Positions 1 through 8,172 of a DNA stretch of 64,000 nt are shown here, one piece after another. Numbering within the stretch: the first letter of the stretch is position 1; each line of letters begins with the position of its first letter. Position numbers and translations under genes: made by a program. The DNA is from JBBROS01 sp965199595 (GTDB lineage Bacteria; Pseudomonadota; Alphaproteobacteria; Acetobacterales; Acetobacteraceae). A model generated the notes under the pieces. The model ran no database searches and was not told the DNA's origin. It was given only the letters and a program-made list of their open reading frames with translations. Where the stretch lies: assembly GCA_965199595.1 (NCBI GenBank), contig OZ241182.1, positions 3,162,001 to 3,226,000 on the forward strand. The letters are read 5' to 3'.

Positions 1-296
1 TCGAAGTTCTGCCGGCCGAGGCTGCCCAGCGGCCAGGTCGGACGCTGCCAGCTGGTGTCCGCGCGGGTCTGCGCCTCGATCTGCCCCGGCGTCATGCCCT
101 TGTAGAAGTCCCACGCGGCGTTGTAGGCCCGCACGTGTTCGAGGCAGAACCAGTGATACTCGTTCACCGTGCTGCGCGATTTCGGCGCGCGATAGCCACC
201 CTCCAGCATGCAGCCCGGATGGTCGCAGCGCCGCCCGGCGGGGGCAGCCGGGTCTGGCGCAAAGGCCTTGGTGCGCGGGGGGCGTCGGCTCGTCAT
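1..296 (-). CDS. J-domain-type protein, N-terminal part (cut by window edge)
   Basis: The gene reads leftward and leaves the window, so only about 98 N-terminal residues are visible. They carry a CDHPGC motif near residue 24, then YRAPKS, EYHWFCLEHVRAYN and WDFYKGM, and the stretch WQRPTWPLG. This pattern is the conserved N-terminal region of the short alphaproteobacterial DnaJ-domain proteins, whose J domain lies at the C-terminus and is outside the window. The cysteines and the WFC motif look like a small metal- or fold-stabilising segment; that is inference. The start ATG lies at 294-296, divergent from bolA with a 73 bp spacer, an arrangement common in Rhodospirillales. The family call relies on the N-terminus alone because the HPD motif cannot be seen. 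Confidence 0.65.
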   Translation of the reverse strand, partial: MTSRRPPRTKAFAPDPAAPAGRRCDHPGCMLEGGYRAPKSRSTVNEYHWFCLEHVRAYNAAWDFYKGMTPGQIEAQTRADTSWQRPTWPLGSLGRQNF

Positions 297-369
297 GATC
301 CGATCTTATGTGCGCTGCGACGCGGACCCGGCAAGTGCCGCGCTTGGCCACACCCGCACTTGCCGCTAA

Positions 370-672
370 ATGGATGGCATGACCGAACCCGCCCGCGCCG
401 ACCGGATCCGCACCCTGCTGGCAGCAGCACTCGAGCCCACGGCACTCGACGTGATTGATGACAGCGCCAGCCATGCCGGACATTCCGGCGCGGCGGCGGC
501 CGGGCAGACACACTATAACGTGCGCGTCGTTTCGGCCCGTTTCGAGGGCCTGGGCCGCGTGGCGCGGCATCGCCTGGTCAATGCCCCGCTCGCCCCCGAA
601 TTCGCGAGCGGACTGCATGCCCTGTCGCTGATCCTGCAAACCCCGGCCGAGGCCGCTCAGCCAGGTATATAG
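370..672 (+). CDS. bolA: BolA family transcriptional/redox regulator
   Basis: This 100-residue protein has the BolA fold signature: THYNVRVVSARFEGLGRVARHRLVN in the middle (a variant of the FxGxxxxxRHR motif) followed by HALSL and a TPAEA C-terminus. BolA proteins partner with monothiol glutaredoxins to bind a 2Fe-2S cluster and influence iron homeostasis and morphology. An internal ATG at 379 is an equally plausible start because nothing separates the two by ribosome-binding strength. The gene is divergent from the J-domain-type gene. Its 3' end overlaps the 3' end of the convergent DUF2889 gene by 16 bp (657-672). The residue between the F-x-G segment and RHR is longer and more hydrophobic than in E. 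coli BolA, as in other alphaproteobacterial members. Confidence 0.85.
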   Translation: MDGMTEPARADRIRTLLAAALEPTALDVIDDSASHAGHSGAAAAGQTHYNVRVVSARFEGLGRVARHRLVNAPLAPEFASGLHALSLILQTPAEAAQPGI

Positions 673-1229
673 TACTCCGGCCACTCCCGCTGCACGATCG
701 GGCTGCTCGGGCCATAGGCGAGACAGGTGCCAAGCATTGGCGGACGAGGCCGGGCCGCCTGTTCGCCGGTGCTCTCGGCATTGGGCGCCACCCCGACCCG
801 TTCGCGCTTCGAATACATGGTCTGGAACGCCACGGTGCCCATCTGCCCCAGCATCTCCCGCAGATGTGTGCAGCCATGCACGCCGCCGACGCGCTCATTG
901 GCCATCTTGATGAAGCCGCGCCCGATGCGCAGACCGGCCAGCCGCTCGAAGTTCGGCGCGGCCTGCGGGCAGATCGTGTAGGGGGCGAACTCCGTCGCTG
1001 CCTCGAACCGGATGATCAGCAGGTCCGCATCGATCGTCATGCGGGCCAGCATGCGATGCAGCGGCGTGCCGGGCTCGATCGTGCCGCGGTCCTTGTTGCC
1101 GAAGGTGTAGCTCTTGGTGTCCACCAGCCGGGCTTCGATGTCATAGAGGCCATCCGTTCGCTCATAGCCGACGATCTCGATCTGCCGGGTGTGAAGCATG
1201 CGCCGTTCGGCAGGGGGGCTCAGGGGCAT
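657..1229 (-). CDS. DUF2889 domain-containing protein
   Basis: The 190-residue product matches the DUF2889 family from its start: RQIEIVGYERTDGLYDIEARL, then DTKSY, MLARMTIDADLLI, GFIKMANERVGGVHGCTHL and LREMLGQMGT. The HGCTHLxE segment contains conserved Cys and His that may bind metal; no function is established for the family. I start at the ATG at 1227-1229 (MPLSPPAER); a longer reading to 1322 adds low-complexity residues with no family match, and an internal ATG at 1199 is also possible. The gene converges with bolA, overlapping its stop by 16 bp, and lies 95 bp downstream of the chemoreceptor gene on the same strand. It appears intact. Confidence 0.8.
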   Translation of the reverse strand: MPLSPPAERRMLHTRQIEIVGYERTDGLYDIEARLVDTKSYTFGNKDRGTIEPGTPLHRMLARMTIDADLLIIRFEAATEFAPYTICPQAAPNFERLAGLRIGRGFIKMANERVGGVHGCTHLREMLGQMGTVAFQTMYSKRERVGVAPNAESTGEQAARPRPPMLGTCLAYGPSSPIVQREWPEYYIPG

Positions 1230-1324
1230 CGCGTGGTCTCCAATCCGCTGCGCCGCAGCATACAGCCAGCCTGGCCGCGGCGATACGGCGCCCGGCGGCC
1301 CCGAGCCGGGCACCGGCCGCACCG

Positions 1325-3013
1325 TCAGGCGGCGCGCACTTCGGTCACGAAGCTGTTGAACGCGATGGAGAGCTGATTGGCCTGGAGCGAGAGATCGCTC
1401 GCGGCACTCAACACCTGGTTCGCGGCGGTGCCGGCATCGTTGGCGGCCTGGCTCACCTCCACGATATTGCCCGTGACCGTCAGCGTGCTGGCCGCGGTGC
1501 GCTGCACGCTCCGGCTGATTTCGGATGTGGCCGCCCCCTGCTCCTCAACCGCCGCGGCAATCGCCACCGCGACGCTGCCGATCTCCTCGATCACCTGTGC
1601 GATGGTGCCGATGGCTGCCACCGCCTCGGTGGTGGCGCTCTGCAGCTGACCGATCTGGCTGCCGATCTCCTCCGTGGCGTTGGCGGTCTGCTGAGCCAGG
1701 CTCTTCACCTCCGAAGCGACCACGGCGAAGCCCTTGCCCGCGTCTCCGGCCCGCGCCGCCTCGATGGTCGCGTTCAGCGCCAGCAGGTTGGTCTGCCCGG
1801 CGATGCTGTTGATCAGCGCCACCACATCCCCGATCCGCTGCGCCCCATCCGAAAGCGTGTGCATCACCCCGGCGGTGCGTCGCGCATCGGCCACCGCCCG
1901 CTCGCTCACCCGGGCCGAGTGCGCCACCTGGCGGCTGATCTCACCGATTGAGGAGGTCAGCTGCTCAGCCGCGGCGGCGACGGTGTTCACGCCGCTGCTG
2001 GTGATCTCGGCGGCAGCGGCCACCGCGGCGGCCTGGTCGTTGGTCTTTGCCGCAGTGTTCGTCATGCCGCGGGCGGTGTGCTCCATCTGGCCCGATGCCG
2101 TGGTCAGCTGCCCCGTCAACGTGCCGACCCTGGCCTCGAAGCCGCCGACCAGGCTCTCGAGCCTGGCCGTCCGCTCGAGCTTGATGGTGCGGTCCCGCTC
2201 ATGGGCCGAACTCAGCTCCATGTTCCGCACCATGCTGTCCTTGAACACCTGGACCGCGCCCGCCATCGAGCCGATCTCGTCGCGCCGTCCGATCCCGGGG
2301 ATGGCGGCCGCCACGTCGTTCCTTGCAAGCCGCCCCATGGCTGCGGTCATCAGCGCGATCGGCCCGGATATCGTGCGGGCCATGGCGACCCAGAGCAGCA
2401 CGCCGATCAGCACAGCGGCGCAGAGCACACCCGCAACCCATTGCCGTGCGGAGTTCGAGATCGCCTCGCCCTCACTCGCGACGAGGCGCCCCTGTTCGAC
2501 GTTGTAGGCGCCGACGGACTGCATGGCGGCGCGGAACGTGTTCATGGCCGGGTTCATCCTGTCCAGCAGCACCACGGCCTCGGCCGTGTCGCCCTGTGTC
2601 ACCAGTCGCAGCAGCTCGTCCGAGAACAGCTTGTAGCTGTGCCAGGATGTCGCGACCGCGGCCGCCAGCTCCCGTTCCTTTCCGGGTGTGATCAGCTTTT
2701 CATAGGCCTGGTAAACCGCCTCGAACTCGGTCACCCGCTGGGCGGTCAACACCAGCATCTCTCGCTTGCGCTCTGCCACCGTGGTGGTCGCGACGATGTA
2801 CTGGTTGAGGCGCAGCCGCTCGGCGTTGAACGCCATCAGTCCCAGCAGGCGGACCGCTGGCAGCGACTTGTTGCGCAGCTCCGCCGCGGCGCCGTCCACC
2901 CGGTTCAGCCGGTCCACGGCAAACAGGCCAAGCAGGAGGGTGCATGCCACCATCAGGGCCACGGCGCCGCCAATCTTGCCCTTGATGCTGATGCCCGCGA
3001 ACGTATGGCGCAA
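1325..3013 (-). CDS. methyl-accepting chemotaxis protein
   Basis: A 562-residue transducer. Residues 10-34 form the first membrane helix, 35-190 a four-helix-bundle-like periplasmic sensor, 192-211 the second membrane helix, 212-265 a HAMP domain (beginning ARTISGPIALMTAAM), and about 300-540 the methyl-accepting coiled coil. The hairpin tip carries the invariant signalling motif GQTNLLALNATIEAARAGD. It should control CheA autophosphorylation, fitting the flagellar genes elsewhere in the window; no che genes are adjacent. There is no C-terminal CheR-docking pentapeptide. The start is a TTG (3011-3013) preceded at good spacing by AAGGGGAAC, which is why I accept the non-ATG start. The ligand cannot be deduced. 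Confidence 0.93.
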   Translation of the reverse strand: MRHTFAGISIKGKIGGAVALMVACTLLLGLFAVDRLNRVDGAAAELRNKSLPAVRLLGLMAFNAERLRLNQYIVATTTVAERKREMLVLTAQRVTEFEAVYQAYEKLITPGKERELAAAVATSWHSYKLFSDELLRLVTQGDTAEAVVLLDRMNPAMNTFRAAMQSVGAYNVEQGRLVASEGEAISNSARQWVAGVLCAAVLIGVLLWVAMARTISGPIALMTAAMGRLARNDVAAAIPGIGRRDEIGSMAGAVQVFKDSMVRNMELSSAHERDRTIKLERTARLESLVGGFEARVGTLTGQLTTASGQMEHTARGMTNTAAKTNDQAAAVAAAAEITSSGVNTVAAAAEQLTSSIGEISRQVAHSARVSERAVADARRTAGVMHTLSDGAQRIGDVVALINSIAGQTNLLALNATIEAARAGDAGKGFAVVASEVKSLAQQTANATEEIGSQIGQLQSATTEAVAAIGTIAQVIEEIGSVAVAIAAAVEEQGAATSEISRSVQRTAASTLTVTGNIVEVSQAANDAGTAANQVLSAASDLSLQANQLSIAFNSFVTEVRAA

Positions 3014-3087
3014 AGCCGTTCCCCTTGAAGATCAATCGGACGTCATGACCCGACGCCTTCTGATGCCAGAGAAATGCTGCGGAAACG

Positions 3088-4047
3088 TTAAGCGTCCTGC
3101 GGAGGCGCCACGAAGCGTGCCAGCCGCACCGCGGTATGCCCGCGGCTGGCCCGCAGGCTGGGCATCACCAGCAGGCAGTCATCATGCGGCGTGCGGATCT
3201 CGGTGGTGCCGTCCATGGCGATCAAGGTGTTGCGCAGCGGCACCACGTCCCCGCCGCGATAGGCCCGCACGAACGCGAAGCCCGCCGTCGCCGCCGTGAC
3301 CGCCATGGTCACCTCCGCACAGCGCGGCGGCGGCGCGCTCCCGTCACGCCGGCCGTCGCCCAGCAGGGCGTCGATCGATGCCTGCATCACGTCCACCGTT
3401 GCCGGCTGCCAGTGCTGCCCCGCCTCCACCAGACAGGCCGCCGCCGTGCCGGACCCGGCAAACCGCGGGTAGTCGATCAGCCGCGGCCCCGTCTGGTGCC
3501 CACGATCCGCCACCACCAGGTCCGGCACGCCCAGCCCCACCGCAAGCCGCCGGCCCTTCTCCGATTGCCCGCTCAGGATCAGCGGGTCGGACGGCCACAG
3601 CATCGAGTGCAGGTCCAGCACCAGGTCGGCGCCGTCGATCAGCGGGCGCATCTGCCGGGCCCGGTGCAGCTCCCGGCTGGCGCGCGGCCCGTCCAGCACG
3701 GCCGGGTCCCAGACGCGGTTCATGTCCTCGTCCAGGAAGCGCGAGGCGGTGGGGTGCGCCGGGTCGAAGCGGGTATAGGCATCCAGGTTGGCGAACCCGA
3801 CCGTCAGCCGCCCCCGCCGCGGCCGCAGCCCGGCGCGCAGCAGACGGTCCAGCGCCACCGCGCCGGCGATCTCGTTGCCGTGCATCAGGCTCACGACGAC
3901 CACGTGGGGCCCGGGCTCCGGGCCGGTCGCGGTGGTGAAGCCGGTGATGCCCGTGTTGCCCACCAGCCAGGGCGTGAGGTCGGGCGCGGCCAGCCCCACC
4001 GTGAAGCGGGGGATGGCGGCCGGGTCGATGCCGGATGTCAGCGACAT
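3088..4047 (-). CDS. succinylglutamate desuccinylase/aspartoacylase family zinc hydrolase
   Basis: A 319-residue metal-dependent deacylase of the M14-like AstE/AspA superfamily. HGNEIAG near residue 56 supplies the HxxE zinc ligands, FANLDAYTRFD and LDEDMNRVWDP follow, and LDLHSM supplies the third zinc ligand; a C-terminal beta domain (after residue 230) is present. Such enzymes cleave amide bonds in N-acyl amino acids or related small amides. The substrate here is unknown. The ATG at 4045-4047 is chosen because residues upstream of it are low-complexity. It stands alone, 74 bp downstream of the chemoreceptor start on the same strand, and is divergent from the peptide ABC transporter, so a role in processing an imported amide is possible but only inferred. 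Confidence 0.82.
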   Translation of the reverse strand: MSLTSGIDPAAIPRFTVGLAAPDLTPWLVGNTGITGFTTATGPEPGPHVVVVSLMHGNEIAGAVALDRLLRAGLRPRRGRLTVGFANLDAYTRFDPAHPTASRFLDEDMNRVWDPAVLDGPRASRELHRARQMRPLIDGADLVLDLHSMLWPSDPLILSGQSEKGRRLAVGLGVPDLVVADRGHQTGPRLIDYPRFAGSGTAAACLVEAGQHWQPATVDVMQASIDALLGDGRRDGSAPPPRCAEVTMAVTAATAGFAFVRAYRGGDVVPLRNTLIAMDGTTEIRTPHDDCLLVMPSLRASRGHTAVRLARFVAPPQDA

Positions 4048-4148
4048 TTGAGGGTAGGGGCGAGGGCGGACATCGGCGGAGTGTGGCGCGGCGGCACGAA
4101 CCCGGCAACCTGCCGATCCCGCCATGCCGCCCGGCACGCTGGCTGCTG

Positions 4149-4163
4149 TGGCACGGCGCTTGT
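4149..4163 (+). promoter_or_regulatory. possible sigma-54 promoter before the peptide ABC operon
   Basis: The sequence TGGCACG-GCGC-TTGT has GG and GT separated by 10 bases. It matches the RpoN consensus TGGCACG-N4-TTGC except for T instead of C in the -12 element. It lies about 110 bp upstream of the first permease gene. A 10-bp palindrome TGATGCATCA follows at 4165-4174. The -12 mismatch makes this a weak candidate. Confidence 0.3.
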
Positions 4164-4268
4164 ATGATGCATCATCGCACCATGCACGGGAGCCACCAGA
4201 ACCATGACGGCCGCCAGCCTCCTTCAGCAGCACCCGGCATGAACCTCCCACCGGCGCGGGGGCGCTAG

Positions 4269-5243
4269 ATGGCGAGCTGGCTGCTTCGCCGCCTGATCCA
4301 GGCGATGTTCGTGGTGCTGGCGATGACCGTCATCGTGTTCATCGGCATCAACGTCATCGGCAACCCGATCGACATCCTGATCTCGCCGGAGGCCGATGCC
4401 GCGGAACGCGCCCGCGCCATCGCGGCACTCGGGCTGGATAAGCCGCTGTGGCAGCAGTACCTGTCGTTCCTGTCCGGCATCCTGCACGGCGACCTCGGCC
4501 GCAGCTTCGTGTTCAACGAGCCCGCCATGCGCGTGATCCTGCAGCGGCTGCCGGCGACCATGGAGCTGGCGGTGGCCGCGGTGCTGATCAGCATCGTCAT
4601 CGGCATCCCCGCCGGGCTGTATGCCGGGCTGAAGCCCGACGGGTGGATCGCCCGCGGGCTGATGGCGGGCAGCATCCTGGGGTTCAGCCTGCCCTCCTTC
4701 TGGGTCGGGCTCATGCTCATCATGGTGTTCGCGGTGCAGCTCGGCTGGCTGCCCAGCACCGGGCGCGGCACCACGGCGGCGCTGTTCGGCATCCAGTGGT
4801 CGTTCCTGACCCGCGACGGCCTGGCGCACATGATCCTGCCGGCCTTCAACCTGGCGCTGTTCAACGTCAGCCTCATCATGCGCCTGACCCGCGCCGGGGT
4901 GCGCGAGGCGCTGCCCTCCGACTACGTGAAGTTCGCCCGGGCCAAGGGGCTGTCGCTGCTCCGCGTCATCGGCGTGCACGTGATGAAGAACATCATGATC
5001 CCGGTCGTCACCGTGGTGGGCCTGGAACTCGGCACCACCATCGCCTTCTCCGTCGTCACCGAGAGCATCTTCGCCTGGCCCGGCATGGGCAAGCTCATCA
5101 TCGACAGCATCAACCTGCTCGACCGCCCGGTGATCGTCGCCTACCTCATGCTGATCGTGCTGCTGTTCGTCGGCATCAACCTGGTGGTCGACCTGCTCTA
5201 CACCGCACTCGACCCGCGGGTCCGGCTGGAGGAACAGGGATGA
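4269..5243 (+). CDS. peptide-type ABC transporter permease, DppB/OppB family
   Basis: A 324-residue inner-membrane permease. It starts with the family-typical MASWLLRRLIQ and a first membrane helix (residues 11-30). Then comes the cytoplasm/periplasm segment LGLDKPLWQQYLSFLSGIL...GDLGRS, five more helices, and the ATPase-docking EAA loop REALPSDYVKFARAKGLS near residue 215. Together with the next three genes it makes a complete translocation unit of the dipeptide/oligopeptide/nickel group. No substrate-binding protein gene lies in the window, so the substrate (peptide, opine, glutathione or nickel) cannot be assigned. A GC-rich purine stretch ending at 4262 may act as the ribosome-binding site. 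Stop and next start overlap as ATGA. Confidence 0.92.
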   Translation: MASWLLRRLIQAMFVVLAMTVIVFIGINVIGNPIDILISPEADAAERARAIAALGLDKPLWQQYLSFLSGILHGDLGRSFVFNEPAMRVILQRLPATMELAVAAVLISIVIGIPAGLYAGLKPDGWIARGLMAGSILGFSLPSFWVGLMLIMVFAVQLGWLPSTGRGTTAALFGIQWSFLTRDGLAHMILPAFNLALFNVSLIMRLTRAGVREALPSDYVKFARAKGLSLLRVIGVHVMKNIMIPVVTVVGLELGTTIAFSVVTESIFAWPGMGKLIIDSINLLDRPVIVAYLMLIVLLFVGINLVVDLLYTALDPRVRLEEQG

Positions 5244-6151
5244 GCGCCGTGACCGCACCCGCCGCCGTGCCGCCGAAGGAGGAGACGCCGTTCCAGCGGC
5301 TGGCGACCGACTTCGCGCAGTCCAGGCTGGCGGTGTTCGGCCTGGTGGTGATGGTGCTGATCGCCGTCATCGCTCTCATCGCCCCCTGGATCTCGCCGCA
5401 GAACCCGTATGACCTGGCGCAGCTCGACATCATGGACGGCCGCCTTGCGCCCGGCTCGGTTTCCGGCGAGGGCCTGACCTTCTGGCTCGGCACCGACGAC
5501 CAGGGGCGGGACATGCTGTCCGGGATCATGTATGGGCTGCGTATCTCGCTGTTCGTGGGCGCCGGATCGGCCTTGATCGCGGGGATGATCGGCTCGACGC
5601 TGGGGCTGGTGGCCGCCTATGCCGGCGGGCGCACCGAGAGCGTCATCATGCGGCTGGTGGACCTGCAGCTCAGCTTTCCCAGCATCCTGGTGGCGCTGAT
5701 GATCCTCGCGTTCCTGGGCAAGGGCATCGGCAATGTCATGCTGGCGCTGGTGATGGTGGAATGGGCCTATTACGCCCGCACCGCCCGCGGTTCCGCCCTG
5801 GCCGAACGGCGCCGGGAGTATATCGAGGCGGCGGAGTGCCTGGCGCTGTCCAACACCCGAATCGTGTTCCGCCACCTGCTGCCGAACTGCATGCCGCCGC
5901 TGATCGTGGTCGGCACCTTCCAGATGGCCCGCGCCATCGCGCTGGAGGCGACGCTGAGCTTCCTCGGTCTCGGCGTGCCGGTCACGGAGCCCAGCCTCGG
6001 TCTGCTGATCGCCAACGGCTATCAGTACATGCTCTCCGGCAAGTACTGGATCAGCTTCTACCCGGGCATCGCGCTGCTGATCACCATCGTCTCCATCAAC
6101 CTCGTGGGGGACCAGTTGCGCGACGTGCTGAACCCGAAGCTGCGCCGATGA
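5240..6151 (+). CDS. peptide-type ABC transporter permease, DppC/OppC family
   Basis: The second permease has 303 residues and starts at the ATG of the ATGA overlap at 5240. An N-terminal OppC_N segment (FQRLATDFAQSRLAVFGLVVM) is followed by WLGTDDQGRDMLSGIMYGLRISL, the hallmark of DppC-type permeases, about six membrane helices and the EAA loop RREYIEAAECLALSNTRI. It pairs with the preceding DppB-like protein to form the membrane channel. Its stop overlaps the start of the first ATPase gene by 4 bp (ATGA at 6148). Longer in-frame readings to the left run through the DppB gene and are not real. Confidence 0.93.
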   Translation: MSAVTAPAAVPPKEETPFQRLATDFAQSRLAVFGLVVMVLIAVIALIAPWISPQNPYDLAQLDIMDGRLAPGSVSGEGLTFWLGTDDQGRDMLSGIMYGLRISLFVGAGSALIAGMIGSTLGLVAAYAGGRTESVIMRLVDLQLSFPSILVALMILAFLGKGIGNVMLALVMVEWAYYARTARGSALAERRREYIEAAECLALSNTRIVFRHLLPNCMPPLIVVGTFQMARAIALEATLSFLGLGVPVTEPSLGLLIANGYQYMLSGKYWISFYPGIALLITIVSINLVGDQLRDVLNPKLRR

Positions 6152-7125
6152 GCGCCCCCGCGCTGGAGGTCCGCAACCTGTCGACCCACTTCGTCTCCCG
6201 CGCCGGCGTGGTGCGGGCGGTGGACGATGTGTCCTTCACCCTTGGCCGCGGCCAGGTGATGGGGCTGGTGGGCGAGAGCGGGTCCGGCAAGTCCGTCACC
6301 GGCTTCTCGCTGATCGGCCTGGTGGACCCGCCGGGCCGCGTCGTCTCCGGGCAGATCCTGTTCCAGGGCCGCGACATCGCGGGCCTCGATGAGCGCGAGA
6401 TGCGGCGGCTGCGCGGCCGGCACATCGCCATGGTGTTCCAGGACCCGATGATGACGCTGAACCCGGTGCTGCGCATCGATACCCAGATGATCGAGGCGGT
6501 GCAGGCGCACGAGAAGGTGGGCCGCGCCGTGGCCCGCGCCCGCGCCCGGGATGCGCTGGGCCTGGTCGGCATCCCCAGCCCGGACGAGCGCCTGGCCTCC
6601 TACCCCCACCAGTTCAGCGGCGGCATGCGCCAGCGCGTCGCCATCGCCATCGCCCTGCTGCATCAGCCGGAGCTGGTGATCGCCGACGAGCCCACCACCG
6701 CGCTGGACGTGACCATCCAGGCGCAGATCCTTTCCGAGATGCAGGCGCTGTGCGGCCGGTTCGGCACCGCGCTGGTGTGGATCACCCACGACCTTTCCGT
6801 GATCGCCGGGCTCGCCGACCATGTGGCGGTGATGTATGCCGGGCGGATCGTGGAGAAAGGCACCGTGGCGCAAGTGCTGGACACGCCGATGCACCCCTAC
6901 ACCAGTGGCCTGATCGGCTCCGTGCCGTCCCGCACCCCGCGCGGGCAACGCCTGCCGGGCATACCGGGCATGACGCCCAACGTGATGAACCTGCCGGCCG
7001 GCTGCGCCTTCCGCACCCGCTGCGCCCGCGCCACCGCGCAGTGCGAGCTGGACCCGCCGGAGTTCATGGCGGGCGAGGGCCACGCCCATCGCTGCTTCCA
7101 CCCGATGGCGACCGTGTCCGCATGA
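6148..7125 (+). CDS. peptide-type ABC transporter ATPase, DppD/OppD family
   Basis: A 325-residue ATP-binding subunit with Walker A GESGSGKSV near residue 41, signature QFSGGMRQRVAIA, Walker B LVIADEPTTALD and an H-loop ITHDLSVIAG. The C-terminal OppD/DppD extension carries the family's cysteines in CAFRTRCARATAQC, which are linked to an Fe-S cluster in related proteins. It works as a heterodimer with the next ATPase, energising the two permeases. The ATG at 6148 overlaps the previous stop. The 3' end overlaps the next gene by 4 bp, so the whole transporter is translationally coupled. Confidence 0.93.
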   Translation: MSAPALEVRNLSTHFVSRAGVVRAVDDVSFTLGRGQVMGLVGESGSGKSVTGFSLIGLVDPPGRVVSGQILFQGRDIAGLDEREMRRLRGRHIAMVFQDPMMTLNPVLRIDTQMIEAVQAHEKVGRAVARARARDALGLVGIPSPDERLASYPHQFSGGMRQRVAIAIALLHQPELVIADEPTTALDVTIQAQILSEMQALCGRFGTALVWITHDLSVIAGLADHVAVMYAGRIVEKGTVAQVLDTPMHPYTSGLIGSVPSRTPRGQRLPGIPGMTPNVMNLPAGCAFRTRCARATAQCELDPPEFMAGEGHAHRCFHPMATVSA

Positions 7126-8156
7126 GCGCCGCCCTCACGCAGGCGGCCGAACCGCCGATCATCGAGCTGCGCCACGTCACCAAGCGTTTCGAAAAGCCGA
7201 TCGACGGCCCGGCCCGGCTGATCCGCCGCTTCCGCAGCAGCCTGGGGCCGCTCGCCCCCAGGCCCGTGGTGCGTGCCGTGGATGACGTGAGCATCGCGGT
7301 GCGCCGCGGCGAGGTGCTGGGCCTGGTGGGCGAGAGCGGCTGCGGCAAGTCCACCCTGGGCCGCATGGTCGCCGGCATCATGCCGCCCAGCGACGGCCAG
7401 GTGCTGCTCGACGGACGCGACCGTGCCAGCCTGGAGGGCGCCGAAGCCCGCCAGGCCCGGCTGCGCGTGCAGATGATCTTCCAGGACCCCTATGCCAGCC
7501 TCAACCCCCGCCTCCGCGTCAGCGAGATTGTCGGCGAGGCGCCGCGCGTGCACGGGCTGATCCCCAAGGGGGGCCAGCGCGAGGACTACCTGGACGCCCA
7601 GCTGAAGCGCGCCGGCATCGACCCGGCCTATAAACGCCGCTACCCCCACCAGTTCAGCGGCGGCCAGCGGCAGCGCATCGGCATCGCCCGGGCGCTCGCG
7701 GTGCAGCCGGAGTTCCTGGTGTGCGACGAGGCGGTCGCGGCGCTCGATGTCTCGATCCAGGCGCAGATCCTCAACCTGTTCATGGACCTGCGGCGCGAGC
7801 TGAACCTTACCTACCTGTTCATCAGCCACGATCTCGGCGTCGTCGAGCACCTCAGCGACCGCGTGGCGATCATGTACCTGGGCCGCGTGGTGGAGCAGGC
7901 GGAGACCGAGGCGGTGTTCGCCCGCCCGAACCACCCCTACACCCAGGCCCTGCTCTCGGAGGTGCCGCGGCTGGATGCGCGGGCCCGGCGCTTCACCAGC
8001 ATCAAGGGCGAGATCCCCAGCCCGCTGCACCCGCCCAGCGGCTGCCACTTCCACCCGCGCTGCCCGCACGCCTTCGCCCGGTGCAGCGCCGAGGTGCCGG
8101 CCCTGAAGGAGATCGCGCCGGGTCATCGCAGCGCCTGCCACCTGAACGACGGCTGA
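7122..8156 (+). CDS. peptide-type ABC transporter ATPase, DppF/OppF family
   Basis: A 344-residue second ATPase. Walker A is GESGCGKSTLG, the signature FSGGQRQRIGIARAL, the H-loop ISHDLGVVEHL, and the C-terminal extension holds CHFHPRCPHAFARC. Walker B reads FLVCDEAVAALD: the usual DEPV/DEPT is DEAV here, which keeps the catalytic Glu but loses the proline. It completes the four-gene transporter. It has an N-terminal insert of about 25 residues (LIRRFRSSLGPLAPRP) before the ABC core, often seen in DppF of this order. The next ORF begins 16 bp later and encodes a glycosyltransferase, so the transporter operon probably ends here functionally. Confidence 0.92.
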   Translation: MSAALTQAAEPPIIELRHVTKRFEKPIDGPARLIRRFRSSLGPLAPRPVVRAVDDVSIAVRRGEVLGLVGESGCGKSTLGRMVAGIMPPSDGQVLLDGRDRASLEGAEARQARLRVQMIFQDPYASLNPRLRVSEIVGEAPRVHGLIPKGGQREDYLDAQLKRAGIDPAYKRRYPHQFSGGQRQRIGIARALAVQPEFLVCDEAVAALDVSIQAQILNLFMDLRRELNLTYLFISHDLGVVEHLSDRVAIMYLGRVVEQAETEAVFARPNHPYTQALLSEVPRLDARARRFTSIKGEIPSPLHPPSGCHFHPRCPHAFARCSAEVPALKEIAPGHRSACHLNDG

Positions 8157-8172
8157 TGGCGATCGGGCGGCA

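Noticed and set aside
4035..4268. Plus-strand frame and two tiny overlapping ORFs (4204-4242, 4239-4268) before the DppB gene
   Set aside because: No ribosome-binding sites, no family similarity and only chance-like composition; the overlaps are typical of GC-rich sequence.
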